Positions 55,759-64,000 of a stretch of DNA of 64,000 nt are shown here, piece by piece. Position 1 is the first letter of the stretch, and every line of letters starts with the position of its first letter. The notes below the pieces were generated by a model, which was not told the origin of the DNA, made no database searches, and worked only from the letters and a program-made list of their open reading frames with translations. The position numbers and the translations under genes are program-made. Origin of the DNA: Myxococcales bacterium (GTDB lineage: Bacteria > Myxococcota_A > Polyangia > Haliangiales > Haliangiaceae); NCBI GenBank assembly GCA_016707895.1, contig JADJGV010000005.1, positions 485,608 through 549,607 of the forward strand. Direction: 5' to 3'.

Positions 55759-55902
55759 ATGAGCGCGCCGTCCCTCCGCAAGAACGTGGCGTGGTCGCTG
55801 GCGGGGAGCGCGGTCTTGTCGATGTCGCAGCTGGCGATCGCGATGTTCCAGCAAGCCCACGCGGGGCGGGTGACGGTGCTCATGGTCGGTGACGCCCGAT
55901 GA
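55759..55902 (+). pseudogene. Truncated paralogue of the flippase N-terminus
   Basis: A 47-residue frame whose first 28 residues (SAPSLRKNVAWSLAGSAVLS...) align with the start of the next gene (TGPSLRRNFAWAFLGSAVLA...), about half identical; after that similarity ends. It looks like the stump of a second flippase gene whose body was lost. Its TGA overlaps the ATG of the intact flippase (ATGA at 55899-55902), so it may now act as a translational leader. TATGCT lies eleven bases before its ATG. Confidence 0.65.
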
Positions 55903-57155
55903 CTGGTCCCTCGCTCCGCCGCAACTTCGCGTGGGCGTTCCTCGGCAGCGCCGTGCTGGCGGCCAGCCAGTTCGCGATCCAGATCGCGATCGCCAAGCTC
56001 GCGCCGTCGGCGGTCGAGGGCTCGCGGCGCGTCGGCGACTGGACGCTGGCCAACGCGATCACCGGCCCGATCTTCGTCTTCTTCTTCTTCAAGCTGCGCG
56101 TCGTCGTCACCACCGACACCCGCGACGAGCACGCATGGCCGGTCTACGCCGGCACCCGCGGCTGGGCCATGCTCGCCGCGCTCGCGGTCACGGCGGGCGT
56201 GATCGCCCTGCGCTACCGCGAGCCGGTGGCGTGGATCGTCGCGGCGGTGGCCCTGGCCAAGGCCTGCGAGGGCGGCAGCGACATCATCTACGGCTACCAG
56301 CAACGCCGCGATCGGCTCGACCGCGTCGCGCGGTCGCAGATCGCCCGCGGCGCGGTGGCGGTGCTCGCCGGCATCGGCGTGCTGGTGGCGACCGACTCGG
56401 TCGCGGCGGTCGCGTGGGCCACCGCGGCGGTCTACGCCGGCGGCCTTCTCTGGGACGCGTGGTCCACGCCCGACACGACGGCGATGCTGCGCAGCGACGC
56501 GGCGGCGATCGGGCGCTTGTTGCGGCAGTACGGCCAGCTCGGCCTAGTGACCGCGATCGGCTCGTTGCAGATCAACATCCCGCGGTACTTCCTCGAGCAC
56601 CACGTCTCGCGCAGCGAGCTCGGCGTGTTCGGGATGATGCAGACGCTGCTCATGCTCGGCGGCCTGATCATCAACGCGATGACCAACGCGGTGATGGCGC
56701 GGCTGGCCCGCCACGTCGCCGCCGACGAGTGGCGGCCCTTCGCTCGGACGCTGCGGACGTCGATCCTCATCGGCGCCGCGCTCGGCGTGTCGGCCGTGCT
56801 GCTAGCCGCCGGCCTCGGCCGGCCGGTCCTGCGGATGGCGTTCTCGGAGGAGTTCGCGCGCCACAGCGGCGTGCTGGTCTGGCTCGCGGCGACGTCGGCA
56901 CTGTTGTGGATGTACCTGTTCCTCGGCACCGCGCTCGACGCCATGCGCAGCTACCGAGTCCAGCCGTGGATCCACGGCACCACCGCTATCGTGATCGCCG
57001 TGGCGTGCTGGCGGCTGGTTCCGGGGCATGGGCTCTACGGGGCCACGTGGTCGATGATGATCGGCTACGCCGTCGAGTGCATGATGTTCGTGGTCGTCGT
57101 GGCGTTGCCGCTCCGCGCCAAGCTCCGGGCCGCGTCGCCCGACGATTCGGTGTAG
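55899..57155 (+). CDS. Polysaccharide flippase (Wzx-like, MATE/MOP superfamily)
   Basis: A 418-residue integral membrane protein with about 12 helices. It begins with the basic-then-hydrophobic SLRRNFAWAFLGSAVLAASQ typical of Wzx-type transporters and has the central LGLVTAIGSLQINIPRYFLEH segment with conserved Arg/Tyr. It would flip lipid-linked repeat units across the inner membrane for the polymerase encoded downstream. It overlaps the truncated paralogue by four bases. Confidence 0.88.
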   Translation: MTGPSLRRNFAWAFLGSAVLAASQFAIQIAIAKLAPSAVEGSRRVGDWTLANAITGPIFVFFFFKLRVVVTTDTRDEHAWPVYAGTRGWAMLAALAVTAGVIALRYREPVAWIVAAVALAKACEGGSDIIYGYQQRRDRLDRVARSQIARGAVAVLAGIGVLVATDSVAAVAWATAAVYAGGLLWDAWSTPDTTAMLRSDAAAIGRLLRQYGQLGLVTAIGSLQINIPRYFLEHHVSRSELGVFGMMQTLLMLGGLIINAMTNAVMARLARHVAADEWRPFARTLRTSILIGAALGVSAVLLAAGLGRPVLRMAFSEEFARHSGVLVWLAATSALLWMYLFLGTALDAMRSYRVQPWIHGTTAIVIAVACWRLVPGHGLYGATWSMMIGYAVECMMFVVVVALPLRAKLRAASPDDSV

Positions 57156-57252
57156 GCTTGGGTGCCGTGCGACGCAGTGCGCATCCCGTGATCGACTCGA
57201 TCGCGCGCGCCGGTGGCGCGGCGCGGCGCCGGTGGCGCCGGGGGCGTCACTG

Positions 57253-59169
57253 ATGTGCGGGATCGCCGGGTTCGTCGAGTGGCGCGCCCCGCGGCCCCGG
57301 GCCGAGGCGGCGGCGATCGTCGGGGCGATGGCGACGGCGATCGCCCACCGCGGTCCCGACGGCGCCGGGGTATGGGTCTCGCCGGACGGCGCGGTGGCCC
57401 TCGCCCACCGCCGCCTCGCCATCGTCGACCTCTCCCCGACCGGGGCGCAGCCGATGGTGTCGCCATCGGGCCGCTACGTCGTGACGTTCAACGGCGAGAT
57501 CTACAACCACGGCGAGCTCCGGCGCGACCTCGCCGCGACGCGCCTGCGCGGCACGTCGGACACCGAGGTGATGCTCGCGTGCTTCGACCGCGATGGGGTG
57601 GCCGCCACGCTGCCGCGGCTGATCGGCATGCTGGCGCTGGCGGTCTACGACACCCGCACGCGTGAGCTCACGCTCGCGCGCGATCGCTTCGGCGAGAAGC
57701 CGCTGTACTGGGGGCAGCAAGGTGACAGCGTGGTATTCGGCTCGGAGCTGAAGGCGGTGTGTGTCCACCCGGCGTTCACCCCCACGGTCGACCGCGGCGC
57801 GCTCGTGCAGTACCTGCGCCACGGCTGGGTCCCGGCGCCGCGGTCGATCTACGTCGGCATCGGGAAGCTGCCGGCCGGCACGTCCGTGACGATCGATCTG
57901 GCCAACGGCCGGGTCGGTGAGCCGGTTGCCTACTATGACCTGCGCGCGGTCGCGATGCGCGGCCTCGCGAACCCGCTGCGCGTCGACGCGGGCGAGGCCG
58001 CCGATCGAGTCGAGGCGGCGCTGACGACCGCGGTCCGGCGGCAGATGGTGGCCGACGTGCCGCTCGGCGCGTTCCTGTCGGGCGGCATCGACTCGTCGAC
58101 CGTCGTCGCGCTCATGCAGGCCTGTGCCACCCGTCCGGTGCACACCTACTGCATCGGCTTCGCAGAGCGCGGCTACGACGAGTCGGCCTTCGCGGCCGAC
58201 GTCGCCCGCCACCTCGGCACCGCGCACACCGAGCTCACCGCCACGCCCGAGGCCTGCCTGCCGATCGTGCCCGACCTGGCGCGGATCTACGACGAGCCGT
58301 TCGCGGATTCATCGCAGCTTCCGACAACGCTGCTCGCGCGCCTGACCCGGGCGCACGTGACCGTCGCGCTCTCGGGCGACGCCGGCGACGAGCTGTTCGG
58401 CGGCTACACCCGATACGCGCTGTTGCGTCGGGTCGCGCGGCTGTACGCGGTCCCCGGGCGCCGCGCCGCGGCCGGGTTCGCCGGCGGCGCACTCGATCGC
58501 CTCGTCGGCGCCACCGCGCCACGGTCCCGTGGGCGCCAGGCGATCGACTTCCTGCGTCGGCGCGTGGCGTTCGCGGGCGAGCGCGATCTCGACGCCTTCT
58601 ACCAGGCCTACCTCTCGACCTGGATCGATCCGGCGGCGGTGGTGCGCGGCGGGCGGGAGCCAACCGGCCTGCTGCCGCTGTCGCGGGACTTCCTGGCGGG
58701 CTCGCCGACCGAACGCGCGATGCTGGCCGACGCGCTGCTGTACCTGCCCGACGACGTCCTGGTGAAGGTCGACCGTGCCACGATGTCGACCGCGCTCGAG
58801 AGCCGCGTGCCATTCCTGGATCCCGGCGTCGTCGAGCTGGCCTGGTCGCTGCCGCTGGCCCACAAGGTCGAGGGCGACCGCGGCAAGCGCGTCGTGCGCG
58901 ACGTGCTCGCCCGCCACGTGCCGCGCCGCTTGTTCGAGCGGCCCAAACGCGGGTTCGGCGTTCCGCTGGGTGCGTGGCTGCGCGGCCCGCTGCGCGACTG
59001 GGCCGAGGCCCTCCTCGCGGAGCGCCGGCTGCGCGCCGACGGCTACCTCGACCCCGCGCCGATCCGCGCCCGCTGGGACGAGCACCTTGCGGGCCGCCGC
59101 GACTGGCAGTCGTCCCTCTGGGTCGTGCTGATGTGGCAGGCCTGGCGCGAGGCCACGGCACGCGTGTGA
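57253..59169 (+). CDS. asnB: AsnB-like glutamine-hydrolysing amidotransferase
   Basis: A 638-residue class II amidotransferase. After Met1, Cys2 in CGIAGFVEW is the glutaminase nucleophile; RGPDGAGVW and FNGEIYN complete that domain. The synthetase half has the pyrophosphate loop LSGGIDSSTVV near residue 275, SGDAGDELFGGY and KVDRATMSTALESRVPFLD. It makes asparagine or, in polysaccharide clusters, often amidates a sugar carboxylate; the location between flippase and polymerase favours the latter. The ATG at 57253 must be the start because it exposes Cys2; an ATG at 57232 would not. Confidence 0.93.
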   Translation: MCGIAGFVEWRAPRPRAEAAAIVGAMATAIAHRGPDGAGVWVSPDGAVALAHRRLAIVDLSPTGAQPMVSPSGRYVVTFNGEIYNHGELRRDLAATRLRGTSDTEVMLACFDRDGVAATLPRLIGMLALAVYDTRTRELTLARDRFGEKPLYWGQQGDSVVFGSELKAVCVHPAFTPTVDRGALVQYLRHGWVPAPRSIYVGIGKLPAGTSVTIDLANGRVGEPVAYYDLRAVAMRGLANPLRVDAGEAADRVEAALTTAVRRQMVADVPLGAFLSGGIDSSTVVALMQACATRPVHTYCIGFAERGYDESAFAADVARHLGTAHTELTATPEACLPIVPDLARIYDEPFADSSQLPTTLLARLTRAHVTVALSGDAGDELFGGYTRYALLRRVARLYAVPGRRAAAGFAGGALDRLVGATAPRSRGRQAIDFLRRRVAFAGERDLDAFYQAYLSTWIDPAAVVRGGREPTGLLPLSRDFLAGSPTERAMLADALLYLPDDVLVKVDRATMSTALESRVPFLDPGVVELAWSLPLAHKVEGDRGKRVVRDVLARHVPRRLFERPKRGFGVPLGAWLRGPLRDWAEALLAERRLRADGYLDPAPIRARWDEHLAGRRDWQSSLWVVLMWQAWREATARV

Positions 59170-59278
59170 GTTAGTGACCGTCGCGTCGTGATCCGTTCAT
59201 CGTGGATCGTCGACGAGCACGGCTTGGCATCGATGATCCGCCTGTGGCAAGGTTGAACACGTCGTCGACGCGAAGCTT

Positions 59279-60628
59279 ATGGGCCGTCCCGCCGCCATCC
59301 CCAGTCTGTCGCCGGTGCCCGCGCCGCTGCGGCGTTCGTCGCTCGAGACGATCGAGATCATCGCCTACCTGCTGCTGGTGGCGCTGTTGCTTATCTTCCG
59401 CGCCGATCTCGAGTCACTGGATCTGAAAGACGCGTGCCAGTTCACGTCGCTGATCGCGATCCTGTGTTCGATCTCGGTGGTTCGCAACGCGCCGCGGGGG
59501 CTGTGGTCGCCGTCGTCGGTGTTCTTCTTGGTGCTGGTGCTGTTCCATTGTGGCTTGGTCGTGCCGTGGGCGCTCGGTCGCAATCCCGGCGAGCTCATCC
59601 GCGACCCATTGGAGTTGTGGTTCTTCCGGCCGAGCACCGTGCCTGCGTTGTGGCTGGTCGACCTCGCCTTCGTGTCGTTCTTCCTGGGGGCACGCTTGGG
59701 CTCGCTGGGCCGGGTGCGGATCGGTCGGCCGGGACCGGCGGATGCGGAACTCGATGGCATCATCGGCGTCGTCGGGGCGGTCTTGCTGATCGGCTCGATC
59801 GCACTGTGGTTCGCGCTGGCACTTCAGTCCGGCGGCGTCGGCTTGTTGTTCGGCTCCTACGATCGCTTCCTCGACGAGACGGCCGGCGCGACGATCGGGT
59901 ACATCTACGCCATGACCGACTACGGCGCGGTCCTACTGGCGGCGTCGTCACCGCGCCGCGCCCATCGGGTGTCCGTCGCCGTGTACACGATCTGGGCGTT
60001 GGTCGCGTTGCCGCTGGGCATTCGTGGAGAGGTGATGTTCCCCGTCGTCACCGCGCTCGCCATGATCTCATATCGCCGCATTCCGATCAGACCGGTGCGG
60101 ACGTTGGTGATCGCCGTGGCGGTGTTGGCGGCGATCGCAGTCGTGCGCAACGTCCGGGCCGTCGGCATCGCCCGCGTCTCCGAGGCACAGGTCTCGTTCG
60201 ATCCGCTCGACGGCATGGCCGAGATGGGCACGTCGTTGCGCCCGGTAGCCGAGGTCGTGTTCTGGCACGAGATGGGTGACGCATTCTACGACGGCAGCAC
60301 CTACTGGGCGCCGCTTGACCGGTCCTTGTACTACGTGATTCCGGGTTGGACCCGTCCGCCGGTCAAGCAGGATCGCCGCATCCCCAGCAACCTGGTCATG
60401 GAGCGCGCCGGGCCGATCGGCTTCTCGATGGTCGCCGAGGCCTACCGGAACTTCGCGGCCGTCGGGGTGGCGTTGGTCCTCGGCCTCGTGGGCTGGCTGC
60501 TCGCGCGCATCTCGCGGTGGCCAGACACGCGGGTCGCGCAATGCATCGCCGGGATCGTGCTGGCGGCGATGCTGGCGCACGTGCGCAACGTGTTCCGCCG
60601 GTCCCGAGCCAACTCGCGATCGGGGTGA
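59279..60628 (+). CDS. Wzy-like oligosaccharide repeat-unit polymerase with damaged 3' end
   Basis: A 449-residue membrane protein with about ten helices. The large periplasmic loop and the RIPSNLVMERAGPIGFSMVAEAYRN-like region (split here by residues) are typical of Wzy polymerases joining repeat units. The reading ends abnormally in HVRNVFRRSRANSRSG. In the frame one base back, the sequence continues PPVPSQLAIGVIAAIVGVG to a stop near 60729, a plausible last membrane helix. A single missing base near 60588-60596 would explain this. The encoded protein probably lacks its last helix unless the base is a sequencing error. Confidence 0.8.
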   Translation: MGRPAAIPSLSPVPAPLRRSSLETIEIIAYLLLVALLLIFRADLESLDLKDACQFTSLIAILCSISVVRNAPRGLWSPSSVFFLVLVLFHCGLVVPWALGRNPGELIRDPLELWFFRPSTVPALWLVDLAFVSFFLGARLGSLGRVRIGRPGPADAELDGIIGVVGAVLLIGSIALWFALALQSGGVGLLFGSYDRFLDETAGATIGYIYAMTDYGAVLLAASSPRRAHRVSVAVYTIWALVALPLGIRGEVMFPVVTALAMISYRRIPIRPVRTLVIAVAVLAAIAVVRNVRAVGIARVSEAQVSFDPLDGMAEMGTSLRPVAEVVFWHEMGDAFYDGSTYWAPLDRSLYYVIPGWTRPPVKQDRRIPSNLVMERAGPIGFSMVAEAYRNFAAVGVALVLGLVGWLLARISRWPDTRVAQCIAGIVLAAMLAHVRNVFRRSRANSRSG

Positions 60629-60729
60629 TCGCGGCGATCGTGGGCGTTGGCGCAGATCCGCGCCAGCGCGCAGGGGCACGATGCGCGCGCCCGCGCCAGG
60701 AGGTCCGTCCGTCGTTGTGCCGGCGTTGA

Positions 60730-61632
60730 CCGGCGTCGCGCCTCGCCTGGGGATGGTGTTGCATGACCGCCGTGACCGGCGCGCCGCCGCCAGGTGTGTC
60801 GGCTGTCGCGTCGCCGGGCTCGGCGTCGACCGGTTCTCGTGCTCGAGGGCATCTTCGTCAACTACGAGGCATGGTCCGGGAGGTTGAAATGGCGCCGTAC
60901 CTCCAGTTCCAGCAGGCCCGCCTGGCGCGGCTACGCCGCCATCTGGTGCGGCTGGTCGCGCTGGTCGTGCCGTGCGGGCTGGGGCGGCAGGCGCCGGACG
61001 ATCCGCCTGGTCGACGGGCCGTCGAGCTGTTGCCCCGAGGCGTCGCCGCCAACCGGCGCCCGTGGTCGAGCCTGGAGTGGGTGTCGTACCTTCTGTTCCC
61101 GGCATGGTCTGGCGCGCGGCGGGGTTGCCTTGGCCCGGTCGGGCTGGCTCGACCTTGGTCGCGCGGGGCCTGGATCACGTGCGATTGGTGAGCGTCGTCG
61201 GGTACGCCAAGCCTTCCACCCTCCGCGACGTGTGGCCGGCGGTCGCGCGCCACTGGCCGCCAACGCGGTCGGACGTCGTTGGCGGCGCCCGGGCGGCTGT
61301 TGCGGCGCAGCGCCTCCGTGATGAACAACCGCTGCCGGGCGGGGGTGCCGCCGGTGTTGCTGGCCTCGCTCATGGGGAGGGCCGCGCGTGGCTTTGCCGG
61401 GCGCTGTTCTACGGTGGCAAGACGCGCGCTGTCATGACGACTACCTCTGGCTGTGGGTCCAGATCGGCCCGCTCGCCCGCCTCGCCCAGGCGCTGCCTGC
61501 GCCGCGCGCCACGCTGCGCACGCGCTGCCGACCCGCGATCGCCGCAGCCGTCCCACCCGCAGCCCGGCGCGGCCCGGCTGTTCGTGCGCACCGTGGCTCC
61601 ACCTGGGTCGACCGGCTTGACCGCCCCGCCCG
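60730..61632. other. Region without an intact gene, probably decayed
   Basis: About 900 bases between the polymerase and the oxidoreductase gene. Short protein-like stretches occur in different frames, for example RPVLVLEGIFVNYEAW near 60,830, WSSLEWVSYLLFPAW near 61,080 and DHVRLVSVVGYAKPSTLRDVW near 61,200, but none belongs to a complete frame with a start and a fold-like pattern. This is what several small insertions and deletions in one or two former polysaccharide genes would leave. I see no transposase or terminal repeats. Confidence 0.5.
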
Positions 61633-62640
61633 CTATCGCTCCCGGCTCGCGTCGAGCGACGCCTGTGCGGCGGCCAGGGCGCGCACGACCCGGAGCCCGC
61701 TGGCCGCATCGGTGCGCGGGGGAACGCCGTCGAGGATGCACGCGAGGAAGTGGCGGAGCTGCGCGGCCAGTGGCTCGACCATCGGCACCTGAGGGATCGT
61801 GACGTCGCCGTAGCGCAGCGTCAGGTACTCGGCGTACGAGGCGAAGTCGGGCGGGCGATCGAAGCCGCGATCGTAGATGTGCAGCTTGTCGGGCGCGACG
61901 TCGTCGAACTCGACCATCTTCTTGCTGCCCACCAGCACCAGCCGCCGCTCCTTGCGCGGGTTGAGCCACGACACGTGGAGGTGGGCCAGCGTCGGTCCGC
62001 CCGGGTGCGGCTCGAACCCGAGCGTCACGAACACGACGTCGTGGATGCCCGGCTGCAGGAAGCTCTCCCCGCGGGCCGTCACCGTCGCGATCGGCGCGCG
62101 CACCAGGTAGTCGATCATCGACAGGTCGTGCGGGCCGAGGCTCCACAGCGCGTTCTCGTCGGAGCGCAGCCGGCCCAGGTTCACTCGCGTCGACGACAGG
62201 TAGTAGAGGTCGCCGAGCTCGCCGCCGTCGATCAGCGCGCGCAGGCGCTCGACCACCGGGTGGTAGAGCATCAGGTGGCCGACCAGCAGCACCTTGCCGG
62301 CCGCCGTCGCCGCCGCCGCCACCGCCTCCGCGTCGGCCACCGACAGCGCCAGCGGCTTCTCGACCAGCACGTGCTTGCCCGCCGCCAGCGCGCGCTGGGC
62401 CAGCGCCGCGTGGGTCGACGACGGCGTCGCGACGATCACCGCGTCGACGTCGCCCGCCGCCAGCACCTCGTCGACGTGCCCGGTCAACCGCGCCGTCGGC
62501 GCCACGGCGTGGGCTCGCTCGCGCGCGCCCGCCGCCTGGTCACACACCCACGTGAGCTGGGCGCGCTCGGTCGTCGCCACCACCCGCACCCACGACTGTC
62601 CCCACGCGCCGGCCCCGATCACCGCGAGGCGCACGGTCAT
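61633..62640 (-). CDS. Gfo/Idh/MocA-family sugar oxidoreductase
   Basis: A 335-residue NAD(P)-dependent dehydrogenase. The Rossmann glycines are in VRLAVIGAGAWGQSWV, the nicotinamide-side motif is HVLVEKPLALS with the catalytic Lys, and GPHDLSMIDYL carries the conserved His/Asp of the family. It probably oxidises or isomerises a nucleotide sugar for the polysaccharide. It starts with ATG at 62640, 17 bases after the stop of the barrel gene, so the two are co-transcribed towards the degraded region. Confidence 0.93.
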   Translation of the reverse strand: MTVRLAVIGAGAWGQSWVRVVATTERAQLTWVCDQAAGARERAHAVAPTARLTGHVDEVLAAGDVDAVIVATPSSTHAALAQRALAAGKHVLVEKPLALSVADAEAVAAAATAAGKVLLVGHLMLYHPVVERLRALIDGGELGDLYYLSSTRVNLGRLRSDENALWSLGPHDLSMIDYLVRAPIATVTARGESFLQPGIHDVVFVTLGFEPHPGGPTLAHLHVSWLNPRKERRLVLVGSKKMVEFDDVAPDKLHIYDRGFDRPPDFASYAEYLTLRYGDVTIPQVPMVEPLAAQLRHFLACILDGVPPRTDAASGLRVVRALAAAQASLDASRER

Positions 62641-62657
62641 CGCGGGACGCGCTCCGA

Positions 62658-63953
62658 TCAGAACGCCGCGCGCGCGCCGAACATCAGCTCGTGGCGCGTG
62701 TAGCTCGGATCGTCGGGACCGGACACCGTGGGGTAGGTGAAATCGGTCTGGTCGATGCTGCCGACGTACGTGCCGGTCAGGTAGTAGCGATCGGTCAGGA
62801 CGTACTGGGCGCGCGCCGTGGCGGCGAAGACCACGTCGTCGCGGCTCGGCGACATGGCCCCGACGGTACCGGTGATGCCGCGGTAGCCGCGCAGCCGGAA
62901 GTCGAGGCTTCCGCTCAACACCAGCTTGTCGATCAGCTGCTGGTCGACCCGCGCCTGCAGCTTGTGGTCGCGGTAGTAGTTGGCGTTGATCGAGTCCTCG
63001 TAGTCGTAGTTGTACTCGACGACGGCGCGCCCGGCCGGCGCGTACTGGTAGCCGAGCTCGACGTCGAACAGCGGGCCGTTGTAGCCCTCGCCGGCGTCGT
63101 ACGGCGCGTAGCCCCAGCCGGCGTGGGCCTTGAGCGTGAGCGGCTCGGTCAGCGTGGTGGCGATGCCCACGATGCCCCGGATCGGCATCGAGCCCTGCTT
63201 GGTGAGGTCCATCCCCGAGGAGCCGATCGGGCCGAAGAAGCCGAGCGACACGTCGCTGTAGAAGCGCGTGAAGGGCAGCCACTGCCAGTCCCCGCGCAGG
63301 CCCAGCGTGTGGTTCATGCGGTTGGCGACGGCGGAGTCCTCGAACACGTCGAGCGCGTTCTGGTACCGCAGCGTCCCCGAGATCGTCCGCCCACCCGGCT
63401 GATAACGCAGGCCGAGGTCGAGCATGTTGTCGACGCGGGCGGTCGACGACGGGTCCTCGAAGTTGCGCGGGCGCACGTCGCGGCGCAGGCGATCGTCGCC
63501 GATGAACGACCACGTGCCGGCCGGGTAGACCTGCAGGTGGGCCTGGGCGTCGATCCCCAGGTTGCGCTGCGCCGCCGTCGACACGTTGTCGTAGTAGAAG
63601 AACTCCTCGTAGCGCAGGCCGCCCGCGGCGCGGAACTCGAAGGTCTGCGGCGCCGCCTCGTTGCCGGGCTCCTCGTCGGGCACGACCTCGTCGGGCGTGA
63701 TCTTCTCGGAGGCCAGCGCGAAGTTGGCGGTCAGCCGCATCAGCGCGGTGGTGACGACCGAGTCCTGCTCGTAGAACAGGTTGTCGATGACGCCGAACTC
63801 GGCGCCGACGTTGGGGTGGATGACGGTGCCGGGCGACACCTCCATCCCCTTGCCCTCGACGGCCTCTTGCGCGTGCGCGTGGCCGAGGAGGGTGGTGGTG
63901 GCGACGCCCACACCGAGGGCGTACGACGCGAGGACGAGTTTACGCGAGGTCAT
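62658..63953 (-). CDS. Outer-membrane beta-barrel protein of the polysaccharide locus
   Basis: A 431-residue secreted protein with a signal ending HAHAQEA. The remainder is a long series of alternating strands with Tyr/Asp/Gly turns (LRYEEFFYYDNVSTAAQRN, FDVELGYQYAPAGRAVVEYN, AATARAQYVLTDRYYLTGTY) and a terminal Phe (LMFGARAAF), the pattern of a 16- or 18-strand outer-membrane barrel. In myxobacterial exopolysaccharide loci a barrel of this size serves as export pore; that role fits the context. The ATG at 63953 is used, with an in-frame GTG five codons upstream. Confidence 0.82.
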   Translation of the reverse strand: MTSRKLVLASYALGVGVATTTLLGHAHAQEAVEGKGMEVSPGTVIHPNVGAEFGVIDNLFYEQDSVVTTALMRLTANFALASEKITPDEVVPDEEPGNEAAPQTFEFRAAGGLRYEEFFYYDNVSTAAQRNLGIDAQAHLQVYPAGTWSFIGDDRLRRDVRPRNFEDPSSTARVDNMLDLGLRYQPGGRTISGTLRYQNALDVFEDSAVANRMNHTLGLRGDWQWLPFTRFYSDVSLGFFGPIGSSGMDLTKQGSMPIRGIVGIATTLTEPLTLKAHAGWGYAPYDAGEGYNGPLFDVELGYQYAPAGRAVVEYNYDYEDSINANYYRDHKLQARVDQQLIDKLVLSGSLDFRLRGYRGITGTVGAMSPSRDDVVFAATARAQYVLTDRYYLTGTYVGSIDQTDFTYPTVSGPDDPSYTRHELMFGARAAF

Positions 63954-63964
63954 GGCGTGGCTCG

Positions 63965-64000
63965 TCACTGCGGCGCGAACGGGCTGGCGTACGCGGGATC
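63965..64000 (-). CDS. 3' end of an upstream gene (partial)
   Basis: The last 11 codons of a minus-strand frame, reading DPAYASPFAPQ and ending in TGA at 63967-63965. It is open to the edge of the window and lies 11 bases before the start codon of the barrel gene, so it is probably the preceding gene of the polysaccharide operon. Too little remains to name it. Confidence 0.4.
   Translation of the reverse strand, partial: DPAYASPFAPQ

Noticed and set aside
57232..57252. Upstream ATG for the AsnB-like gene
   Set aside because: It would put seven residues before the Met-Cys that must supply the N-terminal catalytic cysteine.
60858..61709. A minus-strand frame of 283 codons in the decayed region
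   Set aside because: Its product is an Arg/Ser/Pro-rich string without any fold-like pattern.

Overview
The window is about 64 kb of very GC-rich DNA, densely packed with genes on both strands, with no rRNA, tRNA, CRISPR array or insertion sequence that I can see. It looks like a chromosomal segment of a myxobacterium-like organism, perhaps Kofleriaceae/Haliangiales. The grounds are the extreme third-position GC, about a dozen lipoproteins in 64 kb (several with Asp/Ala-rich linkers behind the lipidated cysteine), a DUF4157 protein, and many orphan secreted proteins. The assignment is by character, not by search.

Layout. 1-2.0 kb: a zinc-ribbon gene end, a DUF5995 protein and an unrecognised 264-residue gene. 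2.0-7.4 kb: a 1773-residue DUF4157 protein that also carries a plausible PD-(D/E)XK nuclease core. 7.5-8.1 kb: a membrane-anchored FKBP isomerase. 8.1-12.6 kb (minus): a four-gene overlapping operon of PP2C phosphatase, protein kinase, isochorismatase-like hydrolase and VWA protein. This is a TerY-type phosphorylation triad with an extra nicotinamidase-like enzyme, behind a well-formed sigma70 promoter. 12.7-18.2 kb: a NUDIX hydrolase, a molybdopterin oxidoreductase, then a pentahaem lipoprotein - DUF4266 - DUF3570 operon that could form an envelope electron-transfer module. 18.2-23.1 kb: HtpG, a lipoprotein, a DHA2 exporter and peptide deformylase. 23.1-28.6 kb: a possible papain-fold protein, a barrel protein, a ferredoxin, a small Cys-rich lipoprotein, a universal stress protein, an M1-type metallopeptidase lipoprotein and an XRE/cupin regulator. 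This part also holds a 73-base three-way-junction palindrome and a tandem array of seven CACGTG-centred palindromes with a period near 25 bp.

28.6-39.4 kb: an Eis-like acetyltransferase, unknown proteins, a patatin, a TGT-MnmD fusion for tRNA wobble modification, an acyl-CoA dehydrogenase and a beta-propeller-like lipoprotein. 39.6-41.4 kb: a ParD/ParE-like toxin-antitoxin pair, a Uma2-type nuclease and a YjbR protein with a histone H1-like tail. 41.5-54.4 kb: mostly secreted or lipid-anchored enzymes (a frameshifted M23 peptidase, a trypsin with PAN domain, GH28, carbonic anhydrase, L,D-transpeptidase), a lipid kinase, an AraC regulator and a stand-alone MshEN protein that may sense c-di-GMP. 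54.5-64 kb: a polysaccharide locus (GT4, a flippase and a truncated flippase paralogue, AsnB-like amidotransferase, a Wzy-like polymerase with a probable 3' frameshift, a decayed stretch, then a sugar oxidoreductase and an outer-membrane barrel on the minus strand).

A window-wide pattern is a TAnnnT hexamer 5-11 bases before the start codon of many first-in-operon genes, which points to frequent leaderless transcription. Function calls rest on motifs and family resemblance read by eye; no searches were run.
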